Positions 20,076 to 29,283 are shown, counted from the first letter of the stretch. The stretch is DNA of 64,000 bases from Mycobacterium terramassiliense (GCF_900157385.1 NZ_LT717700.1:1015818-1079817); one strand, 5' to 3'. Numbers and translations: made by a program. Notes: generated by a model from the sequence alone, not told the origin.

Positions 20076-21475
20076 TCACGGCCGCGCAGACCACGCGCGT
20101 CATGACGGTGGCGATCCTGGTGTCGACGGTCGTCTTCCTCGACGGCACGGTGGTGAATCTGGCTCTGCCGGCCACCGCGCGCGAGCTGGGCGGGGGCATG
20201 TGCTCGCAGCAATGGGTCGTCGACGGCTACCTGTTGGCCGTGGCGGCCATGGTGCTGCCGGGCGGCGCCATCTCCGATCTGTTCGGTCGCATCCCGGTGC
20301 TGCGCTTCGGCCTGGCGGCCTTTGGGGCGGGTTCGGTGCTGGCGGCCACCGCGGGCACCCCGGCGACGCTGATCGCCGGGCGCCTCGTCCAGGGGTTGGG
20401 CGGCGCGTTTTTGGTGCCCGGCTCGCTGGCACTGATCAACTCGTCGTTCGACCCCCCCGACCGGCCCGCGGCGATCGGGTCGTGGACCGCCTGGACCAGC
20501 ACCGCCTTCGCGGTGGGACCGCTGCTGGGCGGGCTGGCCGTGGACTTCCTGAGCTGGCGCTGGATCTACGTCTTGTCGGCGATCCCGATGGCCATCGGTT
20601 TCGCGCTGACGTTTTCGCTGCACCGGACGCCCGCGCCCGCCGATCGCGCCCGGGTCGACGTCGCGGGCGCGGCACTGTCGGCGGTCGGACTGGCCGCCAC
20701 GGTGTACGCGCTGATCGAGCAGGGCCGCCGGGGCTGGGGCGATCCCCTGGTCCGGGCGGCGCTGGCGGTGGGGATCGCGGCCCTGCTGGCGTTCGTGGCG
20801 TGGCAGCGTCGCACCCCGCACCCGATGCTGCCGCTCAGCCTGTTCGCGACCCGCAATTTCGCCGGGGCCAACATGGTCACCGCGTTCGTCTACGGCGGCA
20901 TCACGATGGGCTCGTTGGCCCTCGGCCTGTACCTGCAAGAGGTCGCGGGGTATTCGGCCACCGCCGCGGGCCTGACGACCCTGCCCAGCCCGATCATGTC
21001 CTTCGTGTTCGCCCGCGGCGTCGGCGGATTGGCCGCCCGGCTCGGGCACCGGGTCTTCCTGATCGTCGGTCCGGCGCTGGCCGGGGCGGGGCTGCTGCTG
21101 ATCCGCCCCACCGCGCACGGATTTCACCTCATCTCCGACGTGCTGCCGGGCAGGATGCTCTTGGCCGTCGGCATGGTCCTGGCCATCACGCCGCTGACCG
21201 CGGTCAGCTTGTCCGCCGTCAAGTCCGCGCACAGCGGCATCGCCGCCGCGATCCAGAACGCAACGGGGCGCACCTCCGCGCTGATCGCCGTGGCCTGCGT
21301 GGGACTGATCACCGCCAACCGGCTGACCGACGCCAGCTTCACCCGGCTGCTTCAGGTCAGTGCGGCATTGTTCTTCGTGGGCGCCGTCATCGGTGGCCTC
21401 GGCATCAAAAACGCGGTCGCACCGGCGCAGCCCGCTGCCGACACGATGACGTTGGAGCTCCACCCCGCGCGGTAG
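20072..21475 (+). CDS. MFS drug-efflux transporter, DHA2 (14-TMS) family
   Basis: 467 residues with about fourteen hydrophobic segments. TM1 reads ILVSTVVFLDGTVVNLALPA, the DHA2 signature with the membrane-embedded Asp. The loop GGAISDLFGRIPVLRFGL is MFS motif A and ARLVQGLGGAFLVPGSLAL-like sequence in TM4-5 is motif C-like. EmrB/QacA-type proteins export hydrophobic compounds by proton antiport. The substrate is unknown. It is followed 17 bases later by an SDR in the same direction and preceded by a tiny leader frame. Part of the accessory block absent from the M. tuberculosis order. Confidence 0.88.
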   Translation: MITAAQTTRVMTVAILVSTVVFLDGTVVNLALPATARELGGGMCSQQWVVDGYLLAVAAMVLPGGAISDLFGRIPVLRFGLAAFGAGSVLAATAGTPATLIAGRLVQGLGGAFLVPGSLALINSSFDPPDRPAAIGSWTAWTSTAFAVGPLLGGLAVDFLSWRWIYVLSAIPMAIGFALTFSLHRTPAPADRARVDVAGAALSAVGLAATVYALIEQGRRGWGDPLVRAALAVGIAALLAFVAWQRRTPHPMLPLSLFATRNFAGANMVTAFVYGGITMGSLALGLYLQEVAGYSATAAGLTTLPSPIMSFVFARGVGGLAARLGHRVFLIVGPALAGAGLLLIRPTAHGFHLISDVLPGRMLLAVGMVLAITPLTAVSLSAVKSAHSGIAAAIQNATGRTSALIAVACVGLITANRLTDASFTRLLQVSAALFFVGAVIGGLGIKNAVAPAQPAADTMTLELHPAR

Positions 21476-21492
21476 CGCTACTGTCATCGACC

Positions 21493-22401
21493 ATGACGCA
21501 ACGCCCCACCGCCCTGCAGGTCGTCGAGGGAATCGACCTGTCGGGCAAGACGTGTGTGATCACGGGCGCCTCCTCCGGCTTGGGCCGCGAGTCGGCGCGG
21601 GCGCTGGCCGCCGCCGGCGCGCACGTCGTTCTGACGGCACGCGACCCCGACGCCCTGGCGCACACGGCCCAGTGGATAGCGGGCGAGGCGCCCGGCGCCC
21701 GGATCTCGGCGGTGCCGCTGGACCTCACCGCGCTGGCCGGCGTTCGCGCCGCGGCGAGCGCGATCGGCGACATCGCACCGGTGATCGACGTCCTGATGAA
21801 CAACGCCGGCGTCATGTTCACGCCGTTCGGCCGGACCCGCGACGGTTTCGAAACCCAGATCGGCACAAACCATTTCGGGCACTTCGAGCTCACCCGCCTG
21901 CTCGTCGCGCAACTGGCCGCCGCGGGAAGCGCGCGCATCATCGCCCTGTCGTCGGGAGGCCACGTCATGGGTGACGTCGACTTCGACGACCCCAACTGGG
22001 AAAGCAGGGAATACGACAAGTTCGTCGCATACGGCGCGTCCAAGACCGCGAACATCCTCCACATCGTCGAGGCGGACCGGCGGCTGCGGGGGTCGGGAAT
22101 CCGCGCCTACGCCGTGCACCCGGGCACCGTGGCAACGTCACTGGGGCGCTACATGTCCCGCGCAGACTTCGCCCGGCTGCGCGAGCTGACCGCCGCCCGC
22201 GCCGGCGCCCTCGACCTCGTCACGCCCGAGCAAGGCGCGGCCACCCAGGTGTGGGCCGCGGTCAGCCCGGAGCTGGCAGGCAGGGGCGCCCTGTACCTGG
22301 AAGACTGCCGGATCAGCGACGCGGTCGCGCCCTACGCGCGCGACGAGCAGCGTGCGGCCGACTGGTGGATCATCTCCAAAAAGTGTTGTGACAGAGCATG
22401 A
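21493..22401 (+). CDS. Short-chain dehydrogenase (retinol-dehydrogenase-like)
   Basis: 302 residues. TGASSGLG is at about residues 23-30, NNAGVMFTP near 100, the catalytic Ser in IIALSSGGH near 148, and YGASKTANI near 180 supplies Tyr and Lys. A late CC pair (ISKKCCDRA) ends the protein. It belongs to the same branch as the SDR at 9889 but is clearly diverged. Located 17 bases after the MFS transporter, so probably co-transcribed: the enzyme may modify the compound that the transporter exports. The following 112 bases contain a small hairpin (GTGCGT, CA, ACGCAC at 22481-22494) between convergent genes. Confidence 0.87.
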   Translation: MTQRPTALQVVEGIDLSGKTCVITGASSGLGRESARALAAAGAHVVLTARDPDALAHTAQWIAGEAPGARISAVPLDLTALAGVRAAASAIGDIAPVIDVLMNNAGVMFTPFGRTRDGFETQIGTNHFGHFELTRLLVAQLAAAGSARIIALSSGGHVMGDVDFDDPNWESREYDKFVAYGASKTANILHIVEADRRLRGSGIRAYAVHPGTVATSLGRYMSRADFARLRELTAARAGALDLVTPEQGAATQVWAAVSPELAGRGALYLEDCRISDAVAPYARDEQRAADWWIISKKCCDRA

Positions 22402-22513
22402 TTCGAGTGCGCTCGCAGGCATTCGAGTGCGCGCGCCGGGCGGCATCATGACCGAAATCGCGCCGTGGGTTCACAGTCAAGTGCGTCAACGCACGCTCGG
22501 CAACCCGAGCGAG

Positions 22514-23332
22514 TCACGGCTCCGGCAGCTCCCGCCAATCCGCCGACAGCCGCGAGCTGAACCGCGGCGGCCGGCGATCCAGGAACGCGCTGACCCCCTC
22601 GCGGGCATCGGCGGTGCCCATCACGCGCTGGTGCAGCTGGGTTTCCAGCGAAGCGACCTGCCGCGGGGTGTAGTCGTTGATCGCGCTGTCCCACAGCAGC
22701 CGCTTGCACAGCGCCGCCGACATCGGGGCCACGTGGGCCGCGATGTCGCGGGCCATCTCGCGCGCGTGCTCGAGCACCCGCTCGGCCGGCAGCGCCCGAT
22801 TCGCGACGCCGAGGGCCACCGCCTCGGCGCCGGTGAAGGTGCGGCCCGTGAGCAGCAGCTCGGCGGCCACCCCCAGCGTGGCCAGATGCGTCAGGGTCCA
22901 GTGCGACGCGCAGTCGGGGATCACCCCCCGGCGCACTTGCACCACACCGTATTTGGCGTCTTCGGCGACGATGCGGATGTCGGCCTGCAGCGCGATCGTC
23001 AGGCCGATGCCGATCGCGTGGCCGTTGAGGGCGGCGATCACCGGCTTGCGCAACTCGAACGCGGCCGGGTCGATCGGCGACGCCGAAAAGCCGCTGTCGT
23101 CCGCCGGGGACTCGAACGGCGAGATGTTGCCCGAGAAGTCCGCTCCCACGCAGAAGGCGCGGCCCGCCCCGGTCACCACGAGGGCGCGAACGGCGTCGTC
23201 GCCGTCGCACTCCCGGTAGGCCCGGCTCAGCAGCCGGCCCATGTCGGCGGTGTAGGCGTTGAGATGGTCGGGGCGATTCAGCGTCAGCACCGCCACGCCC
23301 TCGCTGATGTCGACAGTCACGTCGGCGCTCAT
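22514..23332 (-). CDS. Enoyl-CoA hydratase/isomerase (crotonase family)
   Basis: 272 residues from MSADVTVDISEGVAVLTLNRP. The first oxyanion-hole segment is FCVGADFSGN and the second ALNGHAIGIGLTIALQADIR; a Glu/Asp at the hydratase base positions (VRRGVIPDCASH) is partly preserved, so substrate class is uncertain. Length is standard. Such enzymes act in fatty-acid or side-chain beta-oxidation. It starts 11 bases after the LON-domain gene stop and may be the last gene of the sodC run. A GTG at 23335 is an alternative start. Confidence 0.85.
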   Translation of the reverse strand: MSADVTVDISEGVAVLTLNRPDHLNAYTADMGRLLSRAYRECDGDDAVRALVVTGAGRAFCVGADFSGNISPFESPADDSGFSASPIDPAAFELRKPVIAALNGHAIGIGLTIALQADIRIVAEDAKYGVVQVRRGVIPDCASHWTLTHLATLGVAAELLLTGRTFTGAEAVALGVANRALPAERVLEHAREMARDIAAHVAPMSAALCKRLLWDSAINDYTPRQVASLETQLHQRVMGTADAREGVSAFLDRRPPRFSSRLSADWRELPEP

Positions 23333-23343
23333 CACGTTGCCCC

Positions 23344-23985
23344 CTATTCGGACAGCTGGAACTCCACCATGTCGGCAAGCGCGTCCACGGCATCGTCGAG
23401 CGCCGCGAATCGATCGGCGGCCGACGGCGCCGACAGCACGCTGTAGCGGTCGGCCGTGCCGATCGGGATGCGGGACGCCAACGCGAACAGCCGTTGCCCG
23501 GCATCGCCCTCAACGCGACCCAGGAGCTCTTCGCGCTCGGGCAGCCGGGCATCGCGGACCGCGGCTATCCGCTCGAACAACGCCATCACGCGGTCCTCGA
23601 TCTCGACCAGCTGCGCGGCGGTCACCGGCTCCCCCGGCTCGTCGGGCCACACGGTCACCGTCGCGCGCGGATACGGATCGTCGGGCAGCCACTCGCGCAC
23701 CCGGATCCGCTCGCCGGTCCGGCAGCGCAACGCGTATCGGCCCGCACCGAGGTCGGCGTGTTCGGCGATCCGGGACAGCACGCCGACGTCGCATCGCGCA
23801 TCGCCGCCGCCGACCTCGCGGCCCCGCGCGATCAGCACGACGCCGAACGGTTCGCCGTCGTCCAGGCAGCGCCGCACCAGCGCCGCGTAGCGGGGCTCGA
23901 AGATGCGCAACGGCAGCTCCTCGCCGGGCAGCAGCGCCGACTCGAGCGGGAACATCGCCCGCTCAACGGGTTCGGTGCCGGCCAT
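23344..23985 (-). CDS. LON N-terminal-domain protein (Rv0434-like)
   Basis: 213 residues containing only the LON substrate-binding domain: MFPLESALLPGEELPLRIFEPRYAAL, then FGVVLIARGREVGGGD, and a helical second half (LVEIEDRVMALFERIAAVRD). There is no AAA or protease domain, so it is not a Lon protease. It probably binds unfolded or specific protein substrates. Its ATG overlaps the stop of the GCS2-type ligase (ATGA) and the pair is conserved in M. tuberculosis as Rv0433-Rv0434. Confidence 0.9.
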   Translation of the reverse strand: MAGTEPVERAMFPLESALLPGEELPLRIFEPRYAALVRRCLDDGEPFGVVLIARGREVGGGDARCDVGVLSRIAEHADLGAGRYALRCRTGERIRVREWLPDDPYPRATVTVWPDEPGEPVTAAQLVEIEDRVMALFERIAAVRDARLPEREELLGRVEGDAGQRLFALASRIPIGTADRYSVLSAPSAADRFAALDDAVDALADMVEFQLSE

Positions 23986-25124
23986 CAGATGTCCAGCTCC
24001 GCCACCAGCGCGTCGACGACCGCGCGCAGGTCGCCGTCGTGTTCCTCGGCCACCCGCCGCTGGCGCTGGTAAGACGCGCCGTGGGCCGCGATGTCGGCCA
24101 CCGCGCGCAGCTCGTCGGCGCACTGCAGCGACTTCGCGACCGGCTCCAGCCGGGTCAGCACGTCGTCGAGGTCGTCGGTAACCAGCCGCTCGTTGCTTTC
24201 GGCGTCCAGGATGATCACCGCGTCCAGGCCGTAACGGGCGGCGCGCCACTTGTTCTCCTGCACGTGCCAGGGCGGCATGGTGGGCAGGGTCTCGCCCGCG
24301 TCGAGCCTGCGGTCGAGGTCGACGACCAGGCAATGCGTCAACGCGACCAGCGCCCCGAGCTCGCGCAGGTTGGACACGCCGTCGCAGACCCGCACCTCGA
24401 GGGTGCCCAGGTGCGGCGAAGGCCTGATGTCCCAACGAATTTCGTCCATGTGGTCGATGATGCCGGTCTTCTTCTGGTCGTGCACGAAACCCTCGAACTC
24501 CGACCACCGCTGAAAGTGAAACGGCAACCCGGCGGTCGGCAGTTGCTGAAACATCATGGCGCGGTTGCTGGCGTATCCGGTGTCCTCACCGCCCCACCAC
24601 GGCGACGACGCCGACAGCGCCAGCAGGTGCGGGTAGTACTTGAGCAGTGAGGTCATGATCGGCATCACCTTGTTCGCCGAGGAGATCCCGACGTGGACGT
24701 GCACCCCCCAGATCATCATCTGGCGGCCCCACCACTGGGTGCGTTTGATCAGCTCGGCGTAGCGCGGGGCGTCGGTCAGCTTCTGGGCGGACCACCGGGC
24801 GAACGGATGGGTGCCCGCGCAGAACAGCTCCATGCCGCGGTCCCGGACCACCCGGCGGGCCGGGCGCAGCGTCTCGCCCAGGTCTTCCATCGCTTGCGCG
24901 GTGCAGTCACAGATGCCGCTGACCACCTCGACGGTGTTGCGCAGCAATTCCTTGTGCACGCGCGGGTTTTCGCCGATCTCGGCGATGACCGCGGTGGCCT
25001 CGTTGCTCAGGTCGCGGGTCTGCGCGTCGACGAGCGCGAACTCCCACTCCACCCCGATCGTCGGGCGTGGCGAGGGTGCGAAATCGATGCGGGTTCGAGA
25101 CCTGCTAGCCGGCGCCGATGACAC
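23985..25124 (-). CDS. Carboxylate-amine ligase, glutamate-cysteine ligase type 2 (YbdK) family
   Basis: 379 residues, near the 376 of Rv0433, whose sequence I remember as nearly the same. [19 protein letters not shown] carries the ATP/Mg-binding Glu residues, [13 protein letters not shown] the His-containing core, and [20 protein letters not shown] another conserved active-site strand. GCS2 enzymes form amide bonds between a carboxylate and an amine with ATP. Mycobacteria make mycothiol rather than glutathione, so the real product is open. The GTG at 25124 was chosen by comparison of length; it places the start 20 bases inside sodC, which is upstream in the same operon. Confidence 0.9.
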   Translation of the reverse strand: MSSAPASRSRTRIDFAPSPRPTIGVEWEFALVDAQTRDLSNEATAVIAEIGENPRVHKELLRNTVEVVSGICDCTAQAMEDLGETLRPARRVVRDRGMELFCAGTHPFARWSAQKLTDAPRYAELIKRTQWWGRQMMIWGVHVHVGISSANKVMPIMTSLLKYYPHLLALSASSPWWGGEDTGYASNRAMMFQQLPTAGLPFHFQRWSEFEGFVHDQKKTGIIDHMDEIRWDIRPSPHLGTLEVRVCDGVSNLRELGALVALTHCLVVDLDRRLDAGETLPTMPPWHVQENKWRAARYGLDAVIILDAESNERLVTDDLDDVLTRLEPVAKSLQCADELRAVADIAAHGASYQRQRRVAEEHDGDLRAVVDALVAELDI

Positions 25125-25797
25125 CGCACGCCACCCGCTTGCCGGCGTCACCGGTCGTCATCGTCATCTGGTCGGGGCCCGGCGTTCCGTTGGTTTGGCT
25201 GTAGCGCTCCGGCGGAATGTTGGCGAAGTTGTCGGCGCCGGCGTGAATGACAATCGCCGTCTTCTCGCCGGACGTCAGGTCCTCCATGGCGAACGCGTCC
25301 GTGGTGGTGACCAGCATGCCCACGCCGTCCTTGCGGACCTGAAGCGACGTCAGGTCGCCGCTGGCCGGCTCGGCGGAATGCCCGGGCGCCTGGAAGTGGC
25401 CGCCGGCGGACAGGAAGTCGCCGGGCGCGCCGCCGGTCGGGGCCGTCGAATTCGGCTCGCACTTGCCCACCTTGTGGATGTGCACCCCGTGAAAGCCGGG
25501 CGCGAGGTGCCCCGGGCCGGACGTCGCGATGGTGATGGTGGCGTAGCCGTTGCTGAAATCGAACTTTGCGGTCGCGACCTGGATGCCGTCGGGCGTCTTC
25601 AGCTGGGTGGTCAGGCTCTGCCCCGCCGGCTGCTGCTCGGCGCCGTCGGTGCCCGAGGTGGGCGACGGCGCGCTCGCTCCGGTCCAGATCGCCGGCGTGG
25701 TGCCGGGGACCGTCGACGCGTGCTGGGGCGACGAGCACGCACTTACCAATGCGATTGCGGACACGGCGGCGGCAGCGGCATTGCGGTGCTTGGGCAT
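25105..25797 (-). CDS. sodC: Periplasmic Cu,Zn-type superoxide dismutase lipoprotein
   Basis: 230 residues. A signal peptide ends in a lipobox (LVSACSS, Cys at about residue 21), so the enzyme is probably tethered to the outer face of the membrane. [18 protein letters not shown] supplies the copper His-x-His and first Cys; [10 protein letters not shown] the bridging region; IVIHAGADN the last copper His. The M. tuberculosis enzyme is known to work with copper but without zinc, and this sequence looks alike in the zinc loop. It removes superoxide from the host burst. It lies between virR and the GCS2 ligase and overlaps the latter. Confidence 0.94.
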   Translation of the reverse strand: MPKHRNAAAAAVSAIALVSACSSPQHASTVPGTTPAIWTGASAPSPTSGTDGAEQQPAGQSLTTQLKTPDGIQVATAKFDFSNGYATITIATSGPGHLAPGFHGVHIHKVGKCEPNSTAPTGGAPGDFLSAGGHFQAPGHSAEPASGDLTSLQVRKDGVGMLVTTTDAFAMEDLTSGEKTAIVIHAGADNFANIPPERYSQTNGTPGPDQMTMTTGDAGKRVACGVIGAG

Positions 25798-25844
25798 AGC
25801 GGAAGCCTAGCCCGACGGTCCGCGAAATTGGAGCAGCGCCAACG

Positions 25845-26318
25845 TCAGCCCGTCACGAGCACGATGACGCCGGGCGGCTGGGCGCTCAGCGCCGGAATCC
25901 GCGGCTGGACGGGCGCTCCCAGGTTTTTCCCCACCGCGTCGGCGGTGGCGTGCTCACCGTCGGCGTCGGTGTAGTAGACGGTGGTGGCCGTCACGTCCGA
26001 CAGCGGCAGGTTGCCGACGTCGGTCACCTTGAAACCGGCGGCCGTGAGCTGATCCTTGGTGCGCGCGGCGACGCCCTCTTTGTTGGAGATGTTGTAGATG
26101 CGAACCTCGGCCTGGTTCGCCGGTGCGCTGCTGGTGGTCGCCGACGAGCTGACGCTGCTGGTCGCGCTGGACACGGCCGACGCCGAGTCGTCGTCGGACT
26201 TCCCCGAGGAACTCAGCGCCTGCCAGCCGAGCAGCAGGAAGATGACGCCCAGGAACAGCAGCACCATCACCATGGCCCGGAGGGGCAGCCCCGTGGAATC
26301 GGGAACGCGCTCTTTCAT
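25845..26318 (-). CDS. virR: VirR, LytR_C-domain envelope protein (Rv0431)
   Basis: 157 residues. A single transmembrane segment (AMVMVLLFLGVIFLLLGWQAL, about residues 15-35) follows a short cytosolic tail. A Ser/Thr/Ala-rich linker (about 40-70) leads to a LytR_C-type domain, VRIYNISNKEG to VIVLVTG. In M. tuberculosis VirR controls vesicle release and immune modulation and works with LytR-Cps-Psr proteins that attach arabinogalactan. The ATG at 26318 gives a start that matches the known protein; a GTG three codons upstream is possible. The DUF3263 gene lies 18 bases upstream and sodC 47 bases downstream. Confidence 0.9.
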   Translation of the reverse strand: MKERVPDSTGLPLRAMVMVLLFLGVIFLLLGWQALSSSGKSDDDSASAVSSATSSVSSSATTSSAPANQAEVRIYNISNKEGVAARTKDQLTAAGFKVTDVGNLPLSDVTATTVYYTDADGEHATADAVGKNLGAPVQPRIPALSAQPPGVIVLVTG

Positions 26319-26336
26319 CGAGCCCACTGTAGCGAG

Positions 26337-26645
26337 TTAGGTCACCTCGAAGCCGAGGCGGCGGGCGGCCCGCGCCTTTTGCCGGCTGGCGCGCAGCCGT
26401 CGCAGCCGCTTCACCAGCATCGGGTCGGCGGCCAGCGCCTCGGGTCGATCGACTAACGCGTTGAGCACCTGGTAGTAGCGCGTCGCCGACATCGAGAACA
26501 ACTCCTTGATGGCGTCTTCCTTGACCCCGGCGTACTTCCACCACTGGCGTTCGAACGCCAGGATGTCGTGTTCACGGCGGGTGAGGCCATCGGCGATGTC
26601 AGCGTCGTCCCCCGATCGATTTGCCCGCGCCATGGCGCTGTCCAT
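26337..26645 (-). CDS. DUF3263 small helical protein (Rv0430)
   Basis: 102 residues, rich in charged residues. The core LTRREHDILAFERQWWKYAGVKEDAIKELF with SATRYYQVLNALVD looks like a helix-turn-helix. The C-terminus is basic (RLRRLRASRQKARAARRLGF), compatible with DNA binding. Size equals the M. tuberculosis counterpart. It opens the minus-strand run leading to virR and sodC and could regulate it, which is inference. Upstream sequence CATATATAGG (about 26696-26705) is AT-rich for this genome and could hold its promoter. Confidence 0.85.
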   Translation of the reverse strand: MDSAMARANRSGDDADIADGLTRREHDILAFERQWWKYAGVKEDAIKELFSMSATRYYQVLNALVDRPEALAADPMLVKRLRRLRASRQKARAARRLGFEVT

Positions 26646-26835
26646 ATCGCTTCCCCTGGACCCTTCCGGCGATGCTCAACGGGTTTCGAATGACTCATAT
26701 ATAGGGGCGTGTTTCGGCGAATATTGAACCACGCCGCGAACCCTCAAGCCGTAATGCAGACCCGCGAGTCGGCCGATTGGCCGCGATTCGCCCCGGCTCC
26801 CCCGCCCCGCATCATCGACCCGATCGCCCGCCTCT

Positions 26836-26880
26836 CCCCCGCAAGCGGGGGGACCCCCACCTCACGCCGCCTTGCGGCGT
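26836..26880. repeat. Two adjacent perfect hairpins upstream of def
   Basis: Hairpin 1: CCCCCGC (26836-26842), loop AA, GCGGGGG (26845-26851). Hairpin 2: ACGCCGC (26864-26870), loop CTT, GCGGCGT (26874-26880). They occupy the 265-bp gap between the divergent DUF3263 and def genes, 30 bases before the def ATG. There is no T-tract. They may shape the def leader or be a dispersed repeat. Confidence 0.7.
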
Positions 26881-26910
26881 GCATCGTCGACCCGCCTAAG
26901 CTTTCCGACC

Positions 26911-27504
26911 ATGGCAGTCGTACCCATCCGGATCGTGGGAGATCCCATCCTGCACACCCCGACGGCGCCGGTGCCCGTCGGCGCCGACGGTTCGCTGCCG
27001 GCCGACCTGCCCGAGCTGATCGCCACCATGTACGACACCATGGACGCCGCGCACGGCGTCGGCCTGGCCGCCAACCAGATCGGACACGGGCTGCGGCTCT
27101 TCGTCTACGACTGCGCCGAAGACCGCGGCCTGACCGACCGCCAGCGCGGTGTCGTCATCAACCCGGTGCTGGAAACCTCCGACATCCCCGAGACCATGCC
27201 CGACCCGGGCACCGACGAAGAGGGCTGCCTGTCCGTCCCGGGCGAGTCGTTCCCCACCGGCCGCGCGAAGTGGGCGCGGGTCACCGGGCTCGACGCCGAC
27301 GGCAACCCGGTGACCATCGAGGGCACCGGCCTGTTCGCGAGGATGCTGCAGCACGAAACCGGCCACCTGGACGGCTTCCTCTACCTGGACCGCCTCATCG
27401 GCCGCTACGCCCGCAGCGCGAAACGGGCCGTGAAGTCACACGGCTGGGGCGTTCCGGGGCTGTCGTGGCTACCGGGCGAAGGGCCGGACCCGTTCGGTCA
27501 CTGA
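26911..27504 (+). CDS. def: Peptide deformylase
   Basis: 197 residues, the same as M. tuberculosis Def. All three metal-site motifs are present: [10 protein letters not shown] (residues about 49-58), EGCLSVPG with the Cys ligand near 106, and QHETGHLDG with the two His ligands and catalytic Glu near 148. It removes the N-formyl group from new proteins. The start [17 protein letters not shown] matches the family. Its stop overlaps the ATG of the GNAT gene as TGATG, so the two are coupled; the hairpin pair upstream lies in its probable leader. Confidence 0.96.
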   Translation: MAVVPIRIVGDPILHTPTAPVPVGADGSLPADLPELIATMYDTMDAAHGVGLAANQIGHGLRLFVYDCAEDRGLTDRQRGVVINPVLETSDIPETMPDPGTDEEGCLSVPGESFPTGRAKWARVTGLDADGNPVTIEGTGLFARMLQHETGHLDGFLYLDRLIGRYARSAKRAVKSHGWGVPGLSWLPGEGPDPFGH

Positions 27505-28253
27505 TGGTTTCGTGGCCCGACCTGGGAACCCGGGTGACGGTTCGCTACCGGCGCCCCGCCGGGTCGGTCCCGCCGCTGACCGATGCCGTCGGCCACCTGC
27601 TGGCCCTCGATCCGGTGGTGCGGGTGCGGACCAAAACGGGCGCGGTGGTCGAGTTCGCGCCCGCCGACGTGGTCGCGCTGCGTGCGCTGACCGACGCGCC
27701 GGTGCGCACCTCCGCCATCCGGGCGCTCGAGCACGCGGCCGCCGCGGCGCGGCCCGGCGACGAACACGCCTGGCTGGACGGCTGGCTGCTGCGCTCCGGG
27801 CGGGGGGCCGGCCCGGCCGCCAATTCGGCCATGCCACTGGATATCTCGGCCCGGCCCGCCGCGATCCCCGAGATCGTGACCTGGTATGAGCGTCGTGGCC
27901 TGACGCCGCGGCTGGCCATCCCGGAGCGTTTGCTGGCGCTGCCGCCCGGGACGGCGGCCGAACACACGGAGCAAATCCTGGTATGCGACCTCGCGGGCGT
28001 GCCGCCCGGGCCACCCGACGGCGGCACCTGGCGCGCGGCGGTCACCGAGGCGCCCGACGGCACCCGGTGGGTGGGGCTGGCGGCGGCGCCGCGCGAGGAG
28101 GCGTTGGCCTGGGGTGCGAGCCGCGGGGCCACCCGCGCCTACGTGGAGCTCGACGACCGGGACACCGACGCGATCGCCCTCGCCGCGTCCCTCGGCTTCC
28201 GACTGCACCACCGTCGCCGCTACATCCGGGCGCGGCCACTGGATACCGTCTAG
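27504..28253 (+). CDS. GNAT-family N-acetyltransferase (Rv0428c-like)
   Basis: 249 residues. An N-terminal small barrel-like part (about 1-75, VRYRRPAGSVPPLTDAVGHLL) precedes two GNAT halves: WLDGWLLRSGRGAGPAANSAMPL resembles the start of a GNAT domain, and the C-terminal AYVELDDRDTDAIALAASLGFRLHHRRRYI is the typical last strands. The acetyl-CoA loop is weak. Shorter than the annotated M. tuberculosis protein as I recall it (about 302), probably because of start choice. It is between def and xthA with almost no spacing, suggesting an operon of N-terminal processing and DNA repair; its substrate is unknown. Confidence 0.82.
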   Translation: MVSWPDLGTRVTVRYRRPAGSVPPLTDAVGHLLALDPVVRVRTKTGAVVEFAPADVVALRALTDAPVRTSAIRALEHAAAAARPGDEHAWLDGWLLRSGRGAGPAANSAMPLDISARPAAIPEIVTWYERRGLTPRLAIPERLLALPPGTAAEHTEQILVCDLAGVPPGPPDGGTWRAAVTEAPDGTRWVGLAAAPREEALAWGASRGATRAYVELDDRDTDAIALAASLGFRLHHRRRYIRARPLDTV

Positions 28254-28255
28254 CC

Positions 28256-29128
28256 ATGGCTGACGGAACGGTTGATGGCGGCGACACACTGCGCCCGGCT
28301 TCGCCGCGCTTGCGGTCGCCGCTTCGGCTGGCCACCTGGAACGTCAATTCGATTCGCACCCGCCTGGACCGCGTCCTGGACTGGCTGGGCCGGGCCGGCG
28401 TCGACGTCCTGGCCATGCAGGAGACCAAGTGCTCCGACAGCCAGTTCCCCACCCTGCCGTTCTTCGAACTCGGCTACGAGGTCGCACACGTCGGCTTCAA
28501 TCAGTGGAACGGCGTGGCCATCGCCTCTCGCGTCGGCATCGACGACGTGCAGGTCGGCTTCGAAGGCCAGCCCACCTGGAGCGGCAAGCCCGAGGTGGCC
28601 GCCACGGCCGAGGCGCGCGCGCTGGGCGCCACCTGCGGCGGCATCCGGGTGTGGAGCCTCTACGTGCCCAACGGCCGCGCCGTGGGCGATCCGCACTACG
28701 CCTACAAGCTGAATTGGCTTGCCGCGCTGCGCGATACGGCGGCCGGCTGGCTCCGCGACGATCCCGCGGCCCCGATCGCCCTGGTCGGCGACTGGAACAT
28801 CGCCCCGACGGACGAAGACGTGTGGAGCACCGAGTTCTACGCCGGCGCCACGCACGTCTCCCCGCCGGAGCGCCGCGCGTTCGAGGCCATCGTCGATGCG
28901 CAATTCACCGACGTGGTAAGGCCATTCGCCCCGGGCCCGGCGGTCTACACTTACTGGGACTACACCCAGCTGAGGTTTCCGAAGAACCGGGGCATGCGAA
29001 TCGACTTCATCCTCGCCTCGCCGGCGCTGGCCGGCCGCGTCACCGGCGCGCAGATCGTCCGGGACGAACGCAAGGGCAAGGCGCCCAGCGATCATGCGCC
29101 GGTGCTGATCGATGTGAGGAGCATTTGA
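28256..29128 (+). CDS. xthA: Exodeoxyribonuclease III / AP endonuclease
   Basis: 290 residues. Catalytic motifs of the Mg-dependent exonuclease III family are intact: ATWNVNSIRTR, MQETKCSD (metal Glu), YVPNGRAVGD, VGDWNIAPTDEDV (Asp/Asn), YTYWDYT, RIDFILAS and SDHAPVLID (catalytic His near the end). It cuts DNA at abasic sites in base excision repair. It starts two bases after the GNAT stop. Residues about 8-23 are encoded by a unit of the 55-bp repeat seen at 5151, in frame, so the N-terminal extension before PLRLATWN seems to have been supplied by the repeat. Confidence 0.94.
   Translation: MADGTVDGGDTLRPASPRLRSPLRLATWNVNSIRTRLDRVLDWLGRAGVDVLAMQETKCSDSQFPTLPFFELGYEVAHVGFNQWNGVAIASRVGIDDVQVGFEGQPTWSGKPEVAATAEARALGATCGGIRVWSLYVPNGRAVGDPHYAYKLNWLAALRDTAAGWLRDDPAAPIALVGDWNIAPTDEDVWSTEFYAGATHVSPPERRAFEAIVDAQFTDVVRPFAPGPAVYTYWDYTQLRFPKNRGMRIDFILASPALAGRVTGAQIVRDERKGKAPSDHAPVLIDVRSI
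28277..28323. repeat. Single unit of the 55-bp repeat family inside xthA
   Basis: By hand alignment 41 of 47 bases match the consensus of the array at 5151-5471, same orientation, beginning GGCGGCGACACACTGCGCCC. It begins 24 bases after the stop of the previous gene and is read through in frame by xthA. Confidence 0.85.
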
Positions 29129-29283
29129 GCCCGGTCTGAAGTTTCTCGTTGTACGCGCGTTTGCAACGTGGCAGGCTTTCGCTATCGAGCACGAATTCGT
29201 TGTTGCTGTTAACTTTGCGTTCAACGGGTACACAGGTAGCCGCGCGGTTCCCAGCGAGAGCGACTAGATACCAAGGAGTGATC

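Noticed and set aside
29191..29230. SigF-type promoter before the Rv0426c-like gene (GGGTA at 29226)
   Set aside because: No properly spaced GTTT-type upstream element could be found.
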